A stretch of DNA of 64,000 bases from Roseovarius sp. A-2 (GTDB lineage: Bacteria; Pseudomonadota; Alphaproteobacteria; Rhodobacterales; Rhodobacteraceae): contig NZ_BDIY01000001.1 in assembly GCF_002072155.1 (NCBI RefSeq), positions 558,001-622,000 of the forward strand, given 5' to 3'. The notes under the pieces are model-generated. The model saw nothing but the letters and a program-made list of their open reading frames with translations, did not search any database and was not told the origin of the DNA. Position 1 is the stretch's first letter. Each line of letters starts with the position of its first letter. This document shows, in pieces, positions 1 through 9,014 of the stretch. A program made the translations under genes and the position numbers.

Positions 1-393
1 CACGAGATGTTCACCGGGTTCAGCCGTGAGCCATTGATCGTGCAGAAATATCTGCCTGCGGTGAGCAAGGGTGACAAGCGGGTGATCCTCGTCGACGGGG
101 AACCGATTGGCGCGATAAACCGGGTGCCCGCGCAGGGCGAGACGCGGTCGAACATGCATGTCGGCGGGCGCGCCGAGAGGGTCGAGATGACTGCGCGCGA
201 CCGCGAGATCTGCGACCGGATCGGGCCGCTATTGCGCGACAAGGGTCAGATTTTCGTCGGCATCGACGTGATCGGCGACTACCTGACCGAGATCAACGTA
301 ACCTCGCCCACCGGGCTGCAGGAGCTTGAGCGCTTCGACGGCACAAATGGCGCCGGGCTGATCTGGGACGCGATCGAGTCGCGGCGGGCGTGA
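1..393 (+). CDS. gshB: Glutathione synthetase, C-terminal part (cut by window edge)
   Basis: The ATP-grasp ligase that joins glycine to gamma-glutamylcysteine in the cytoplasm, the last step of glutathione synthesis. Only the last ~130 residues are present; the frame is open at base 1. The visible part has the family's [20 protein letters not shown] segment, the glycine-rich loop NMHVGGRAE and the ending [21 protein letters not shown], which carries metal- and substrate-binding residues. Its TGA overlaps the GTG start of the next gene (GTGA), so the two are probably translationally coupled. Start and promoter lie outside the window. Confidence 0.93.
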   Translation, partial: HEMFTGFSREPLIVQKYLPAVSKGDKRVILVDGEPIGAINRVPAQGETRSNMHVGGRAERVEMTARDREICDRIGPLLRDKGQIFVGIDVIGDYLTEINVTSPTGLQELERFDGTNGAGLIWDAIESRRA

Positions 394-1268
394 GCTGGCA
401 ACTGGCGCTTCTGAACCGGCATCTGCGCTGGTTTGAGAAGCCGGCACTGGCACGGTTGCCGGTGGAGCGATTGCGGCGGTCGTTCGAGATCAAGTCGAAG
501 ATTTACTTTCACGCGCCGCTTGGAAGCGCCTATCGGCGTGACACACTTGCCAGCGTCCCGGTGCAATGGGCGCAGGCACGCGGTGCGGTTGGGGATCCGG
601 TGATCCTTTACCTGCATGGCGGTGCCTATGTCTTCGGCTCTTCCGACACGCATCGCGCGATGCTGGCGAAGCTCTCGGCGCTGACCGGGCTGCGCGCCTG
701 CCTGCCAGACTACCGCCTTGCACCCGACCATGCCTTTCCGGCGCAGATTGAGGATGCGCTGGCCTGTTACCGGGCGCTGAGGGCCGAGCATGAGGTGATT
801 ATCGGCGGGGACAGCGCGGGCGGTGCATTGGCGCTCGCGCTCTTGCACGAGATCCTAAAGCAGGAGATTGCGCGGCCGAAGGGTGTTTTCGCCCTGTCGC
901 CGCTGGCGGACATGACATTTTCGGGCGCGTCAATCACCGAGAACGCCGCGCGCGACGTGGTGCTGTCGCCCAGGCGGATCGGCGAGATGCGCGATATGTT
1001 CCTGCCGGGGCAGGACCCGGGCGATCCGCGCGCCTCGCCGTTGCGAGGCGATTATGCCGGTGCGCCACCGGTCTGGATGGCGGTCGGCGATACCGAGATC
1101 CTGCGCGATGACGCGCTGCGGATGCAGGCGGTGCTGGAGGCGCAGGGGGTGACAAGCGTGCTGCATGTCAAACGCGATTACCCGCATGTCTGGCCGCTGT
1201 TTCACAATATCCTGCCCGAGGCCAAGGCGACCTTGCGTGATCTGGCGGGGTGGATCAGCTCTCTTTGA
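390..1268 (+). CDS. Alpha/beta hydrolase (HSL/acetyl-esterase type)
   Basis: A 292-residue cytoplasmic hydrolase of the hormone-sensitive-lipase family, probably a carboxylesterase. The oxyanion-hole motif HGGAYVFGS lies near residue 77, the nucleophile elbow [11 protein letters not shown] near residue 139, and late acidic and histidine residues ([19 protein letters not shown]) complete the expected Ser-Asp-His triad. The start is GTG, overlapping the gshB stop by four bases. The 3' end overlaps the convergent comM gene by 14 bp. The substrate cannot be predicted from sequence, and whether the link with glutathione synthesis is functional or only operon position is open. Confidence 0.85.
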   Translation: MSWQLALLNRHLRWFEKPALARLPVERLRRSFEIKSKIYFHAPLGSAYRRDTLASVPVQWAQARGAVGDPVILYLHGGAYVFGSSDTHRAMLAKLSALTGLRACLPDYRLAPDHAFPAQIEDALACYRALRAEHEVIIGGDSAGGALALALLHEILKQEIARPKGVFALSPLADMTFSGASITENAARDVVLSPRRIGEMRDMFLPGQDPGDPRASPLRGDYAGAPPVWMAVGDTEILRDDALRMQAVLEAQGVTSVLHVKRDYPHVWPLFHNILPEAKATLRDLAGWISSL

Positions 1269-2769
1269 GGGTGCCGATGCGAAAGCTGACGGCCTCGGCG
1301 ACATGGGGGTGGCGCACCGCATCTTCACCGTCGAGATCGGCGATGGTGCGGGCCACGCGCAGCACCCGGTGATAGCCGCGCGCGGTCAATCCGAAGCGGT
1401 CGGCGACGCGCGTGAGCAGCGCGCGGCCCTCTGCATCGGGCGTGGCGATCTCTTCCAGGGCCTCGCCTTCGGCATCGGCATTGAGGCGCATATCGGGCCG
1501 GTCGGCGAAGCGGGTCTGTTGCACCGCCCGCGCCGTCGCGACCCGCGCGGCGACCTGAGAAGATGTGTCGCCCGAGGCGGGCAGATCGAGATCGGTGAAG
1601 GCGACGGGCGGCACCTCGACCCGCAGGTCGAAACGATCCATCAGCGGGCCGGAAATGCGGCCCATGTAATCCTCGCCGCAGTTAGGTGCGCGCGAGCAGG
1701 CGCGGGCCGGGTCGCTGAGATAGCCGCATTTGCACGGGTTGGCGGCAGCCACCAGCATGAAGCGGCAGGGATATTTCACGTGCGCATTGGCGCGGGCGAT
1801 CATCACCTCGCCGGTCTCGATCGGCTGGCGCAGCGTTTCCAGTACGGTGCGCGGAAACTCGGGAAATTCATCCATGAAGAGCACGCCGTTATGCGCAAGG
1901 CTGATCTCGCCCGGGGCGGCACGCCTGCCGCCACCGACGATGGCCGCCATCGAGGCGGTGTGATGCGGTTCGCGGAAGGGGCGGCTGCGATTGATCCCGC
2001 CTTCGGACAGGAGCCCGGCGAGCGAATGGATCATCGAGGTTTCCAGCGCCTCTTGGGCGGAGAGCGGCGGCAAAATGCCGGGCAGGCGGGCTGCGAGCAT
2101 GGATTTGCCCGAGCCGGGCGTACCCACCATCATCAGGTGGTGGCGTCCGGCGGCGGCAACTTCCAATGCGCGTTTGGCGCGTTCCTGGCCTTTGACGTCG
2201 CGCAGGTCGCGGCCCTGTGCTGCCTCGACGACCTCGCCCGCCTCGGCCGCTTGCAGGGGGGATTGGCCGGTATAATGTCGCACCACATCCGCGAGGCTGC
2301 CTGCGCCGATCACCTGCGCCGCGCCGACCCAGGCGGCCTCGGCACCGCAGGCGCGGGGGCAGAGCAGGATGCGGTTCTCCTCGGCGGCGGCCATGGCGGC
2401 GGGCAGCGCGCCGATGACGGGCACGAGCGTGCCGTCGAGTGACAATTCGCCAAGCGCAGTGGTGCCCTCGGCGGCGTCGGAGGGGATGATTTCGAGCGCC
2501 GCGAGCAGGGCGAGGGCGATGGGGAGGTCGAAATGGCTGCCCTCCTTGGGCAGGTCGGCGGGGGAGAGATTGACGGTGATGCGCTTGGACGGCAGGGCGA
2601 TGGCCATGGACGACAGCGCCGTGCGCACCCGGTCGCGGGCCTCTGACACCGCCTTGTCGGGCAGGCCGACGAGTGAGAAGGCAGGCACGCCCGGGGTGAT
2701 GGCGCATTGCACCTCGACCGTGCGCGCCTCGACCCCCTCAAAGGCTACGGTGTAGGCGCGTGCGACCAT
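1255..2769 (-). CDS. comM: YifB/ComM-family Mg-chelatase-like AAA+ ATPase
   Basis: A 504-residue AAA+ protein of full family length. The N-terminal domain starts ARAYTVAFEGVEARTVEVQ and is followed by a ChlI-type ATPase core with Walker A GTPGSGKSM (about residue 216), Walker B VLFMDEFPEF and the C-terminal Mg_chelatase_C region with CGYLSDPARACS. ComM is a hexameric helicase that promotes branch migration during natural transformation in gamma-proteobacteria; the alphaproteobacterial role is inferred from homology. It lies downstream of the cytochrome c gene on the same strand, separated by a terminator-like hairpin. Confidence 0.9.
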   Translation of the reverse strand: MVARAYTVAFEGVEARTVEVQCAITPGVPAFSLVGLPDKAVSEARDRVRTALSSMAIALPSKRITVNLSPADLPKEGSHFDLPIALALLAALEIIPSDAAEGTTALGELSLDGTLVPVIGALPAAMAAAEENRILLCPRACGAEAAWVGAAQVIGAGSLADVVRHYTGQSPLQAAEAGEVVEAAQGRDLRDVKGQERAKRALEVAAAGRHHLMMVGTPGSGKSMLAARLPGILPPLSAQEALETSMIHSLAGLLSEGGINRSRPFREPHHTASMAAIVGGGRRAAPGEISLAHNGVLFMDEFPEFPRTVLETLRQPIETGEVMIARANAHVKYPCRFMLVAAANPCKCGYLSDPARACSRAPNCGEDYMGRISGPLMDRFDLRVEVPPVAFTDLDLPASGDTSSQVAARVATARAVQQTRFADRPDMRLNADAEGEALEEIATPDAEGRALLTRVADRFGLTARGYHRVLRVARTIADLDGEDAVRHPHVAEAVSFRIGTLKES

Positions 2770-2853
2770 GGGGGCCCCTTCCGGTTACATCATGGTTAAT
2801 GCGTAGCGCGGCAGGCGTTTAGGAAAGGTTAATTGGGGGCTGCACCACCCATG

Positions 2854-2885
2854 AAAAAGGCCGCCCGGGCATCCCCGCGCGGCCT
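2854..2885 (-). terminator. Rho-independent terminator of the cytochrome c gene
   Basis: Read on the minus strand, an imperfect GC-rich hairpin (outer arms GGCCGC/GGCGGCC, inner arms CGGG/CCCG) is followed directly by TTTTT. It starts about 30 bp after the cytochrome c stop and lies before comM, so it should end the cytochrome transcript. Confidence 0.7.
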
Positions 2886-2913
2886 GTGGAAAATCTTGCT
2901 GTCCGATCCGGGA

Positions 2914-3300
2914 TTATTCGGAAAACGTCGCGAGGTAGGCGGCCACGTCTTCCTGACCCTTGCGCAGCTTGAAGGTCATCTTGGAGCGGCTGCCGAGGAA
3001 GTCGGTGGGGTCGGTAACGTATTCCGCGAGGCTCTCCTCGGTCCAGACTTCACCCGCCTCGGCCTTGGCTTGAAGCCCGTCGGAATACTTGAAATCCTCG
3101 ACGCCGCCCATGGTGCGCCCGATCACGCCATAAAGGTTGGGGCCGATCTTGCCGCCCTTGACGATGGTCTCGGAGTCCGAGGCGATCATGTGACACGCCT
3201 TGCACTTGTTGAATTCTTTCTCGCCTTTGGCGGCGTCCTGCGCCAGGGCGGGCATGGCGAGCGCCACCAGGGTTGCGGTTGCGGCGATCAGGGTCTTCAT
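2914..3300 (-). CDS. Periplasmic c-type cytochrome (c2/c550-like)
   Basis: A 128-residue exported mono-haem cytochrome c, an electron carrier in the periplasm. A Sec signal peptide ends at ALAQD (about residue 21). The haem site CKACH is near residues 33-37, the distal methionine is probably within SKMTFKL (about residue 107), and KIGPNLYGVIGR is the usual c2 segment. Length fits the class I soluble cytochromes of Rhodobacteraceae. It is transcribed alone, with a terminator behind it. The redox partner (bc1 complex, oxidase or a dehydrogenase) cannot be told from this context. Confidence 0.88.
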   Translation of the reverse strand: MKTLIAATATLVALAMPALAQDAAKGEKEFNKCKACHMIASDSETIVKGGKIGPNLYGVIGRTMGGVEDFKYSDGLQAKAEAGEVWTEESLAEYVTDPTDFLGSRSKMTFKLRKGQEDVAAYLATFSE

Positions 3301-3397
3301 GGGCTACCTCACTGTCGATTTGGTTGCAGTCTGGTAGGACAATAGATCGGCTGATCCATGTTGCAAGCTCAACTTTGCCGCAGGGCCGGGCCGGGCA

Positions 3398-4099
3398 TCA
3401 GCCCGCGCGTTCAGGGGCCGTGAAGGCCCGGTCGAAGCAGCGCCGCAGCGCCACGTCGAGATCGGCCATCGTCACCGGCAGGCCGAGATCGACAAGGCTC
3501 GTGACCCCGTGTTCGGTGATACCGCAGGGCACGATTCCGGTGAAATGCTGAAGATCCGGTTCGACATTGATGGAAATTCCGTGAAAGCTGATCCATTTGC
3601 GTAGCCGGATGCCGATGGCCGCGATCTTGTCCTCGGCCGTCTGTCCGCTGGCGGTCAGCGGCTTGTCACCGCGCGCCACCCAGACGCCGACACGGCCATC
3701 CCGGATCTCGCCGGTCACGTTGAATTGATCTAGCGTGGCGATCACCCACCCTTCAAGCTGTTGCACGAAGCGGCGCACATCCCGGCCCCGGCGGCCGACA
3801 TCGAGCATTACATAGACAACGCGCTGACCGGGGCCGTGGTAGGTATATTGCCCGCCGCGCTTGGAGGCATAGACCGGAAAACGGTCGGGATCGGTCAGAT
3901 CGGCGGGCCTGGCAGAGGTGCCGGCGGTATAGAGTGGGGGGTGTTCGAGCAGCCAGATCGCCTCGGCTGCGTCGCCGGACGCGATTCGCGCGGCACGCGC
4001 CTCCATCGCCTCCACCGCCAACGGATAGGGGGTCAAACCGGCGGAGACATGCCATTCCACGCCATTTTGATTGATTTCGATGAGGGTTTCAGGGGTCAA
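3398..4099 (-). CDS. lipB: Octanoyl-[acyl-carrier-protein]:protein N-octanoyltransferase
   Basis: Transfers octanoyl from ACP to lipoyl domains of 2-oxoacid dehydrogenases and GcvH, the first step of endogenous lipoate synthesis. Recognised by [20 protein letters not shown] (about residues 79-98), the invariant lysine in GDKPLTASG context and the catalytic-cysteine segment [12 protein letters not shown]. The frame first opens with TTG at 4099. Family alignments usually begin near the E-W-H-V segment, so a GTG start at 4060 is an alternative. It is a single gene divergent from the peptidoglycan-binding protein gene. Confidence 0.92.
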   Translation of the reverse strand: MTPETLIEINQNGVEWHVSAGLTPYPLAVEAMEARAARIASGDAAEAIWLLEHPPLYTAGTSARPADLTDPDRFPVYASKRGGQYTYHGPGQRVVYVMLDVGRRGRDVRRFVQQLEGWVIATLDQFNVTGEIRDGRVGVWVARGDKPLTASGQTAEDKIAAIGIRLRKWISFHGISINVEPDLQHFTGIVPCGITEHGVTSLVDLGLPVTMADLDVALRRCFDRAFTAPERAG

Positions 4100-4182
4100 G
4101 GCTGGACTCGCTGCGTCGAGACGGGGAAAGTTGTGCTAAAGTCGTGACATAGTGTCTTATTACTGATTACGGGAGAAGAGAG

Positions 4183-5352
4183 ATGGTTTCAAAACGAATT
4201 ATGATGGCTGCGCTGGCTGCGACGGTGGCCTTGCCGGCCGGGCGCGCAGCAGCGGATTTTGCCGACGGCCTGGTCGGAGGCATTGTTGGCGGTGCGGTAA
4301 GCGGGATCATCGTGAACGAAAGCGCCAAGGCGCGCGAACGCAAACGCACACCGACCAGGACCACGACCACGAGACGAACGGTGACCACGCAAGCACCAAG
4401 CCTTAACAGTCAATACAGCCGCGCCGAGCGGCGTCAGATCCAGACCGCCCTCAACAGCCGTGGCTACAACGTCGGCGTGGTTGACGGAATCCTCGGCAGA
4501 GGCAGCCGTGCTGGCATCCGTGCCTTCCAGGCGTCTCTTGGCGAGCATCAGACGGGCCAATTGACCGCAGCGCAATTCGCAACGCTGACAAGCCCGGCTG
4601 CCTTTGGCACAAACCAGGCGGCCTTTGGCACGAACCAGGCCGCCTTTGGCACGAACCAGGCCGCCTTTGGCACCAGCAACCGGCCGCTTCAGGCAAATGA
4701 AGTCATGCTGCTACAGCAAAGCCTCTGGCAGATGGGGCTTTTCCAGGGAATGGTCGACGGGGTGTATTCTCCCGCTACACAGGTCGCATCCGGCAACTTC
4801 CTGGTGAGACAGAACCGCAGCCCGGCGCAAACCACATATGTGCAAGCGCTTGTATTGGCCGCCACTTCCGCAGGGCAGATGGTGCCGCAATACCTGATCG
4901 ACGAAGCCAATGCTCAGCAGGCCGCAATGCAGGGCAACAATGCGTTCGGCATTGCCCCGCAAGTGCAGCAGAACAACGGGTTCGGCTCTATGCAGGCCAG
5001 CCAGCAACAACCTGCGAACACCCTCTTCGGGTCTTCGGCGCAGCCACAAACACAGCCTGCCGCGCAGGCACAGCCCCTGTTCGGCACCGCGCCACAGCAG
5101 GTGGCCCCCCAGGGTCAGGCAACGGGCAGCGAAAGCCTGTTTGGCACTGCGCCGCAGCAACAGCCTGCGCCGCAGCAACAACCGCAGGCGGCTGGAGAAC
5201 TCGTTCTGGCACCTCAGCCTTCGGGCACACAGGCTGCGACGCAGGGCGCTGTGGTTTCGACGATGGGGACGGGCGCACAGGGCGCCAGCCAGGTGCAGCC
5301 CGCGTTCGCGCAGACAGGCCAGTCACTGGACATCTTCTCGGGTACCGACTGA
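4183..5352 (+). CDS. Exported peptidoglycan-binding protein with FG-type repeats
   Basis: A 389-residue protein with an N-terminal signal sequence (cleavage probably near GRAAA-DF), a glycine-rich segment GLVGGIVGGAVSGIIV like a small membrane-associated glycine zipper, and a basic Thr/Arg stretch. One PG_binding_1 domain (about residues 87-127: LNSRGYNVGVVDGILGRGSR) is followed by a possible second, weaker copy after residue 165. Between them are four tandem AAFGT units. The last ~150 residues are Gln/Ala/Pro-rich and presumably disordered, with repeated LFGTAPQ/LFGSSAQ motifs. The start is set by GGAGAAGAG just upstream. Function unknown; cell-wall association is inferred from the domain. 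Confidence 0.75.
   Translation: MVSKRIMMAALAATVALPAGRAAADFADGLVGGIVGGAVSGIIVNESAKARERKRTPTRTTTTRRTVTTQAPSLNSQYSRAERRQIQTALNSRGYNVGVVDGILGRGSRAGIRAFQASLGEHQTGQLTAAQFATLTSPAAFGTNQAAFGTNQAAFGTNQAAFGTSNRPLQANEVMLLQQSLWQMGLFQGMVDGVYSPATQVASGNFLVRQNRSPAQTTYVQALVLAATSAGQMVPQYLIDEANAQQAAMQGNNAFGIAPQVQQNNGFGSMQASQQQPANTLFGSSAQPQTQPAAQAQPLFGTAPQQVAPQGQATGSESLFGTAPQQQPAPQQQPQAAGELVLAPQPSGTQAATQGAVVSTMGTGAQGASQVQPAFAQTGQSLDIFSGTD
4597..4680 (+). repeat. Four tandem 21-bp coding repeats (AAFGTNQ)
   Basis: Four consecutive 21-bp units inside the peptidoglycan-binding protein gene, each encoding AAFGT plus two residues. The middle two units are almost identical at base level and the last diverges at its 3' end, which suggests recent slippage expansion. 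All units keep the reading frame. Confidence 0.9.
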
Positions 5353-5377
5353 GCCCCGGGCAGGTTTCCGCATCCAG

Positions 5378-5421
5378 GGGCTTCGACGTTCCCCGCATTA
5401 TCGGGAAGGATGTCGAAGCCC
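5378..5421. terminator. Hairpin between two convergent genes
   Basis: Perfect 10-bp arms GGGCTTCGAC and GTCGAAGCCC, with a second nested TTCCC/GGGAA stem, lie between the ends of the two convergent genes ending at 5352 and 5528. There is no clear T-run, so this may be a bidirectional terminator or a transcript-stabilising hairpin. Confidence 0.5.
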
Positions 5422-5527
5422 GCATTTCATGGTGCGAGGATTTACAAGACGCGCTTCGGCGGGTGGTGAATACGCCCTGTCTTTTCACGATTGTCCTGGA
5501 CCGACATTGGTCGCCTTGACGGGGTAT

Positions 5528-6871
5528 TCAATCCAACTGGGTTTCCGGCTCTTTAGGCTCAGAACGCGCTGCAGCTTCCTTTTCGGCCTCATGGGCCGGG
5601 CGGAATGCTCCGTTGAAATGAAAGCTGTCCCGAACGTTCAGCTTCTGCGCGCCCTGACGCTGTTCCAGCACCTGCACCAGTCCTGAGACGGGTGCCTGCT
5701 TTTCGGAAATCCGTTCAAAATCGATCGCTCCAAACAGCGTCATGAACACCTCGCCGCCGGCCGCACCAGATCCGCTATGGCTCCCGGCCTTGAAGACTTC
5801 GGGCATGGCGAAGCGCATGATGAAAACAGAATTGCCCACCGCCAACGATCCGCGAACCGGTGTCTTTGCCCCCGAGGTGATGCCGGTACCGGCGGTCTGA
5901 CGCGTCCCTTTCCCGACAGCGCGGAACCCATCCTGAACAAAACTCACATCGAGCGATACGTCCAATCCGGGAATATCGATCGACAGGGGATTGGTGACGT
6001 CAAGATAGCTCGGCTGGCTCAATGCGGGATGCGCAAAGCTCTTGACCCGCACCACCGCGTCGCTGGACAGGCCAAAAAGCTGGCCGTCGGTGGGCACGAT
6101 CTGGATTAGCTGCTTGCCATTGTTCGCCGCCAGAAACTGGTAGCTCACCACGGCATAGAGCTGTCGGCCGAAGCGCTCGAACAGAACGCGTGCGTCTGCA
6201 TCCGAGAGCTTGAGCGAACCGCCAAAGGGAAAGCCCGGGGTCCAGCGCTCGCCGTTTTCATCCACAACCTGAAAGTCCCAGGCGAATTTTTTTGAATCAA
6301 CGTTGGTGCCATTCAAGATCGACGACGCACAATTCCTGCTGTAGCTCGATGAGATGCTTCTGCTCAGCCCCTCCCGGAGCCCCACGGCGGATACTCTGTC
6401 AAAGGGAAGATCGGTGGTCATGAAGTCATAGCGCCCCGTGTCGATGGTAAATGCGATGTCGAACCGTTGGGGAATCCTCGCCGAGTTGATGATCTGGCGC
6501 AGTTGATCTTTCAGGGCAAAGGACTTGGTGAAGAAATCCCGCCGCTCAAACTCGTTTGAAAATGCCTTATTACAGTTGAATTTTTCTGAGCGATTCATCA
6601 GAAAGATCAGGAAATTCACATAGAATTCCTGGTCATCCAAGACCGTTGGATTCGAGCGAATGAAGAGATAAAGCGAGCGGTTGTACATATCCCTCATGCT
6701 CAGATCGCCTGCGGTTTGCAAAAAGTCGATCTGCGTTGCCTGACCCTGAGAAGAAGACAGTTGTTGGGCCTGGGCTGTGGGAGCCAGGGCCGTCATGCAG
6801 ACCAGAAGCCCCGTGAAAACCATCAGTCGAGCTGCTGTTAACGCGCGGATTTCGCTCAAAAAATTGATCAT
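5528..6871 (-). CDS. Exported protein of unknown function
   Basis: A 447-residue protein with a clear signal peptide (hydrophobic LMVFTGLLVCMTALAPTAQA, cleavage near residue 35). The mature part has few familiar motifs. An N-terminal helical segment contains YNRSLYLFIRSNP and FYVNFLIFLMNRSE; a C-terminal half has regular beta-strand patterning (SIDIPGLDVSLDVSFV, GNSVFIMRFAMPE). The two cysteines in the mature protein (FNCNKAF and SRNCASS) could form a disulfide. It may belong to a DUF-type periplasmic family, but I do not recognise it. It is convergent with the peptidoglycan-binding gene and probably monocistronic. Confidence 0.7.
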   Translation of the reverse strand: MINFLSEIRALTAARLMVFTGLLVCMTALAPTAQAQQLSSSQGQATQIDFLQTAGDLSMRDMYNRSLYLFIRSNPTVLDDQEFYVNFLIFLMNRSEKFNCNKAFSNEFERRDFFTKSFALKDQLRQIINSARIPQRFDIAFTIDTGRYDFMTTDLPFDRVSAVGLREGLSRSISSSYSRNCASSILNGTNVDSKKFAWDFQVVDENGERWTPGFPFGGSLKLSDADARVLFERFGRQLYAVVSYQFLAANNGKQLIQIVPTDGQLFGLSSDAVVRVKSFAHPALSQPSYLDVTNPLSIDIPGLDVSLDVSFVQDGFRAVGKGTRQTAGTGITSGAKTPVRGSLAVGNSVFIMRFAMPEVFKAGSHSGSGAAGGEVFMTLFGAIDFERISEKQAPVSGLVQVLEQRQGAQKLNVRDSFHFNGAFRPAHEAEKEAAARSEPKEPETQLD

Positions 6872-7296
6872 TATTACAATCCCTCTCGGCCTTTGGCCGC
6901 GTATTTTCCACGGCCCTTACGCAAGCGTGCCATGACCCGGGTCAAGTATGTCAAGAAGCCGGGCAGAAAATCAACTGAGATTGCGCGCCCAAAGTGGAAC
7001 GGGCAGGCAAATGCTCCGTTGCCTCCATGTGCTTGGCGACCTCATTGCATTCTGAAAACAACCGGTCGCATCGGTCTGATTTCAAAAGCCGCTGACTATC
7101 CGAAGAGGCCAAAACTCGGCCTTGCTTCGGCCGCGCGCACGCGGCGTGAGACGGTGCAACATGCCTCGCTCCTAGCGACATTCTCACTCGAGGGACCGGG
7201 CGTGAAGAGCATTGAAAAAATTCGTAGGGGCAATGGTTTTGCCCCTTCACAATTCCGATCAGGTTGCTTATACGGCCCGGACCTACCTGATCACGT
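6872..7296. other. Non-coding stretch upstream of tRNA-Leu
   Basis: About 425 bp without a convincing gene. The one notable element is a perfect 8-bp hairpin at 7226-7246 (arms AGGGGCAA/TTGCCCCT). Read on the minus strand it is followed after a few bases by a run of T, so it could stop leftward transcription. The tRNA promoter should lie between 7250 and 7296. Confidence 0.5.
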
Positions 7297-7383
7297 GCGG
7301 TCGTGGCGGAATTGGTAGACGCGCAGCGTTGAGGTCGCTGTGGGGTAACACCCGTGGAAGTTCGAGTCTTCTCGACCGCACCA
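7297..7383 (+). tRNA. tRNA-Leu(GAG)
   Basis: Complete 87-nt class II tRNA. The acceptor stem is GCGGTCG/CGACCGC and the 3' CCA is encoded. The anticodon stem CAGCG/CGCTG closes the loop TTGAGGT, with GAG at 7331-7333. A variable arm of about 13 nt precedes the T-loop TTCGAGT. The D-loop has GGTAGAC. All of this is typical of leucine tRNAs. Confidence 0.97.
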
Positions 7384-8120
7384 TATTTCTCTTATAATCA
7401 ACACTTTAGATGGTCATTGTGGCCGATTTTGAGGCCATTTCTCGAATCGTCGCTTTCTGCGCATACCTCCAACTCGACGACAGCCTTGCGCGGTGTTCAG
7501 CGCGACCCGTAGACAGCTGCAAACCATTCCCCGACAGTCCTGTCGGCGTTCTCGATGTTGCGGATCGCCAGATAGACCTTCTTGGTCGCGGCCTCCCCCG
7601 GTCGGGAACGGTTGACGCGTCTTGATCGATCTGTGGAACGAGGAGGCTCGGGTAGGGCGAAGACGAGGAGAGAGAGTGCTGCGGTGCCGAGCGGCAGGGG
7701 GAAAGATCGCACGGGTGTCACGGACGGTCTCGTGAGTTTCGGGGAAGAAGTGGGGGTAGGGCGTAATCACCCAAAGCTGTCAGGCCACTGACCCGAGCAA
7801 TTTCGGACAGGCGACACTCAGCGCTCTTACACCACGCCGTGGGACACTATCCAACACAGCCTGAAATTATGATTGAAGCAGCCAGCACGATAAGTCATTT
7901 ATTTCATTCAATGATTTCCTGAAATTTAGGAAATCTTCAGCTTTGCAGCTAATGCGTGTCTAGGCCCGCAGCATCGGTCACATGATAATAGATCAAGATT
8001 GGGTGATCTCTTGGCATGGCTTTGATAGGCTTAATCGGACCATTTTTCGCTGTAGTGGTTTTGTAGTAAGATTTTTGCGTTTTAGAATTTCGCAGCAAAA
8101 TCAAGAACGTACAAGGTAAT
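7384..8120. other. Gene-poor, AT-rich stretch left of the island
   Basis: No intact gene seen. It contains a transposase remnant (7497-7616) and a perfect inverted repeat at 7913-7935 (arms GATTTCCT/AGGAAATC, 7-nt spacer). From about 7850 the DNA becomes clearly AT-richer than the core genome, up to the left copy of the attachment repeat at 8121. Confidence 0.6.
7497..7616 (-). pseudogene. IS256-type transposase C-terminal remnant
   Basis: The last ~38 codons of a minus-strand frame encode GEAATKKVYLAIRNIE followed by an EWFAA segment. This resembles the C-terminal end of mutator/IS256 transposases (pattern EAA-x-K-x-x-YLA-x-RNI...W-x-AA). The upstream part of the frame does not resemble a transposase, so only the tail is left. 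The assignment rests on a short motif. Confidence 0.4.
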
Positions 8121-8137
8121 GTGGCAGCCCGTAGGGG
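8121..8137. repeat. Left attachment repeat (att), copy of tRNA-Glu 3' end
   Basis: The 17-mer GTGGCAGCCCGTAGGGG occurs here and again at 29720-29736, where it is the 3' end of the intact tRNA-Glu gene. A direct repeat of a tRNA 3' end at a distance, next to an integrase remnant on the tRNA side, is the classic footprint of tyrosine-recombinase integration. Confidence 0.75.
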
Positions 8138-8327
8138 GGCTACCATAATCTTGAAAAATACAATGAAATCAATGTATGAGTGGACCACGAATTCCGCCAA
8201 GGCGGTCTATAGAAACCAATGTTTTATGATGGAAGTGGACCACGAAAAATCACGCGCCTTAACGCTTGGTCGATTGTCTTTTGCCACTTCATCGCGTGTC
8301 TGGCTTTGGTGATTGGCCAACATTTCA

Positions 8328-8622
8328 AGAACGGTAGATTATCCCAACGGCGCTGCCAGTGACCTTGACCTCTTTGCCTATGCCAACGACGTCACGTTGG
8401 ACTTTTCCCGACCGGGAAAAACAACCGAAATTGGGCTCATAGAGTCTTGGAATTCAACGCTCGGGGCTGAATGCGCTCAACGCGCACTGGTTCATGAGCT
8501 TTGCGGATACCCGGGGAAAGCTGGAGAATTTTCGCAGGCACCGACGCACACGCATGTCAAAAGCTGCGGGGCTTTCTGCTCCCAAAGCGCTGGCAAGTCG
8601 ACGGCGGATCGGGATAGCCTGA
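8328..8622 (+). pseudogene. IS3-family transposase (OrfB) remnant, frameshifted
   Basis: One frame encodes SDLDLFAYANDVTLDFSRPG followed by IESWNSTLGAE, which matches the retroviral-integrase-like core of IS3 OrfB around its last catalytic glutamate. Just after, homology continues in another frame with LNALNAHWFMSFADTRGKLE, then degenerates and stops at 8622. The 5' part and terminal repeats are not visible. It is a decayed fragment at the left edge of the island. Confidence 0.75.
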
Positions 8623-8722
8623 TCGAGTGTGGCGTTCAGTATTTCATTTAAGGCTGACCTGCCGCACCACCAACCTCTATATCCCCGACTAACTGTCTGT
8701 CTTTCGGGGGTGACACCGCTGA

Positions 8723-8911
8723 TCAGGAGCCTTCCCCGAGATCTGCCCTGCACTCTTGGTATGTCGCCAGGGCGCTTTTATACCCTTTCGTCGGAAAGAG
8801 CCCGACACGTGCAAAGCCCCTGCCAACCAGGAGGTCCAGCTCGTTCTCCTCGGCCAATTGTAAGATCGTCGTGAAGACCGACGTCGACTGCGTGTCCATT
8901 GACGGGATCAT
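8723..8911 (-). CDS. Small ORF of unknown function
   Basis: A 62-codon frame beginning MIPSMDTQSTSVFTTILQLA and ending with CRADLGEGS. I do not recognise a family and no strong ribosome binding site is seen. It sits between the IS3 remnant and the GntR regulator gene, in a region with signs of decay, and may be the tail of a lost gene. Apart from it, 8623-9014 shows nothing convincing. Confidence 0.3.
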   Translation of the reverse strand: MIPSMDTQSTSVFTTILQLAEENELDLLVGRGFARVGLFPTKGYKSALATYQECRADLGEGS

Positions 8912-9014
8912 GTTGCGCTTTCCTTTGAAGCGCACATAGGAGAGCTGGACTCAGGGCGAATCCTCGAGACCAACATTGATGGTTTGACCGGACGATGACT
9001 GATCCCAGAACACT

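Noticed and set aside
1165..2442. A 425-codon plus-strand ORF opposite the YifB/ComM gene
   Set aside because: It is a shadow of a real gene in a GC-rich region; its translation is rich in G, A, R and H with no recognisable motif.
7226..7246. Possible small-RNA terminator upstream of tRNA-Leu
   Set aside because: The T-run is not directly adjacent to the stem and no transcript can be inferred, so it is only noted within the non-coding stretch.
7949..8200. An 83-codon minus-strand ORF across the left attachment repeat
   Set aside because: No ribosome binding site, no family similarity, and it spans the att core, so it was probably created by the insertion junction.
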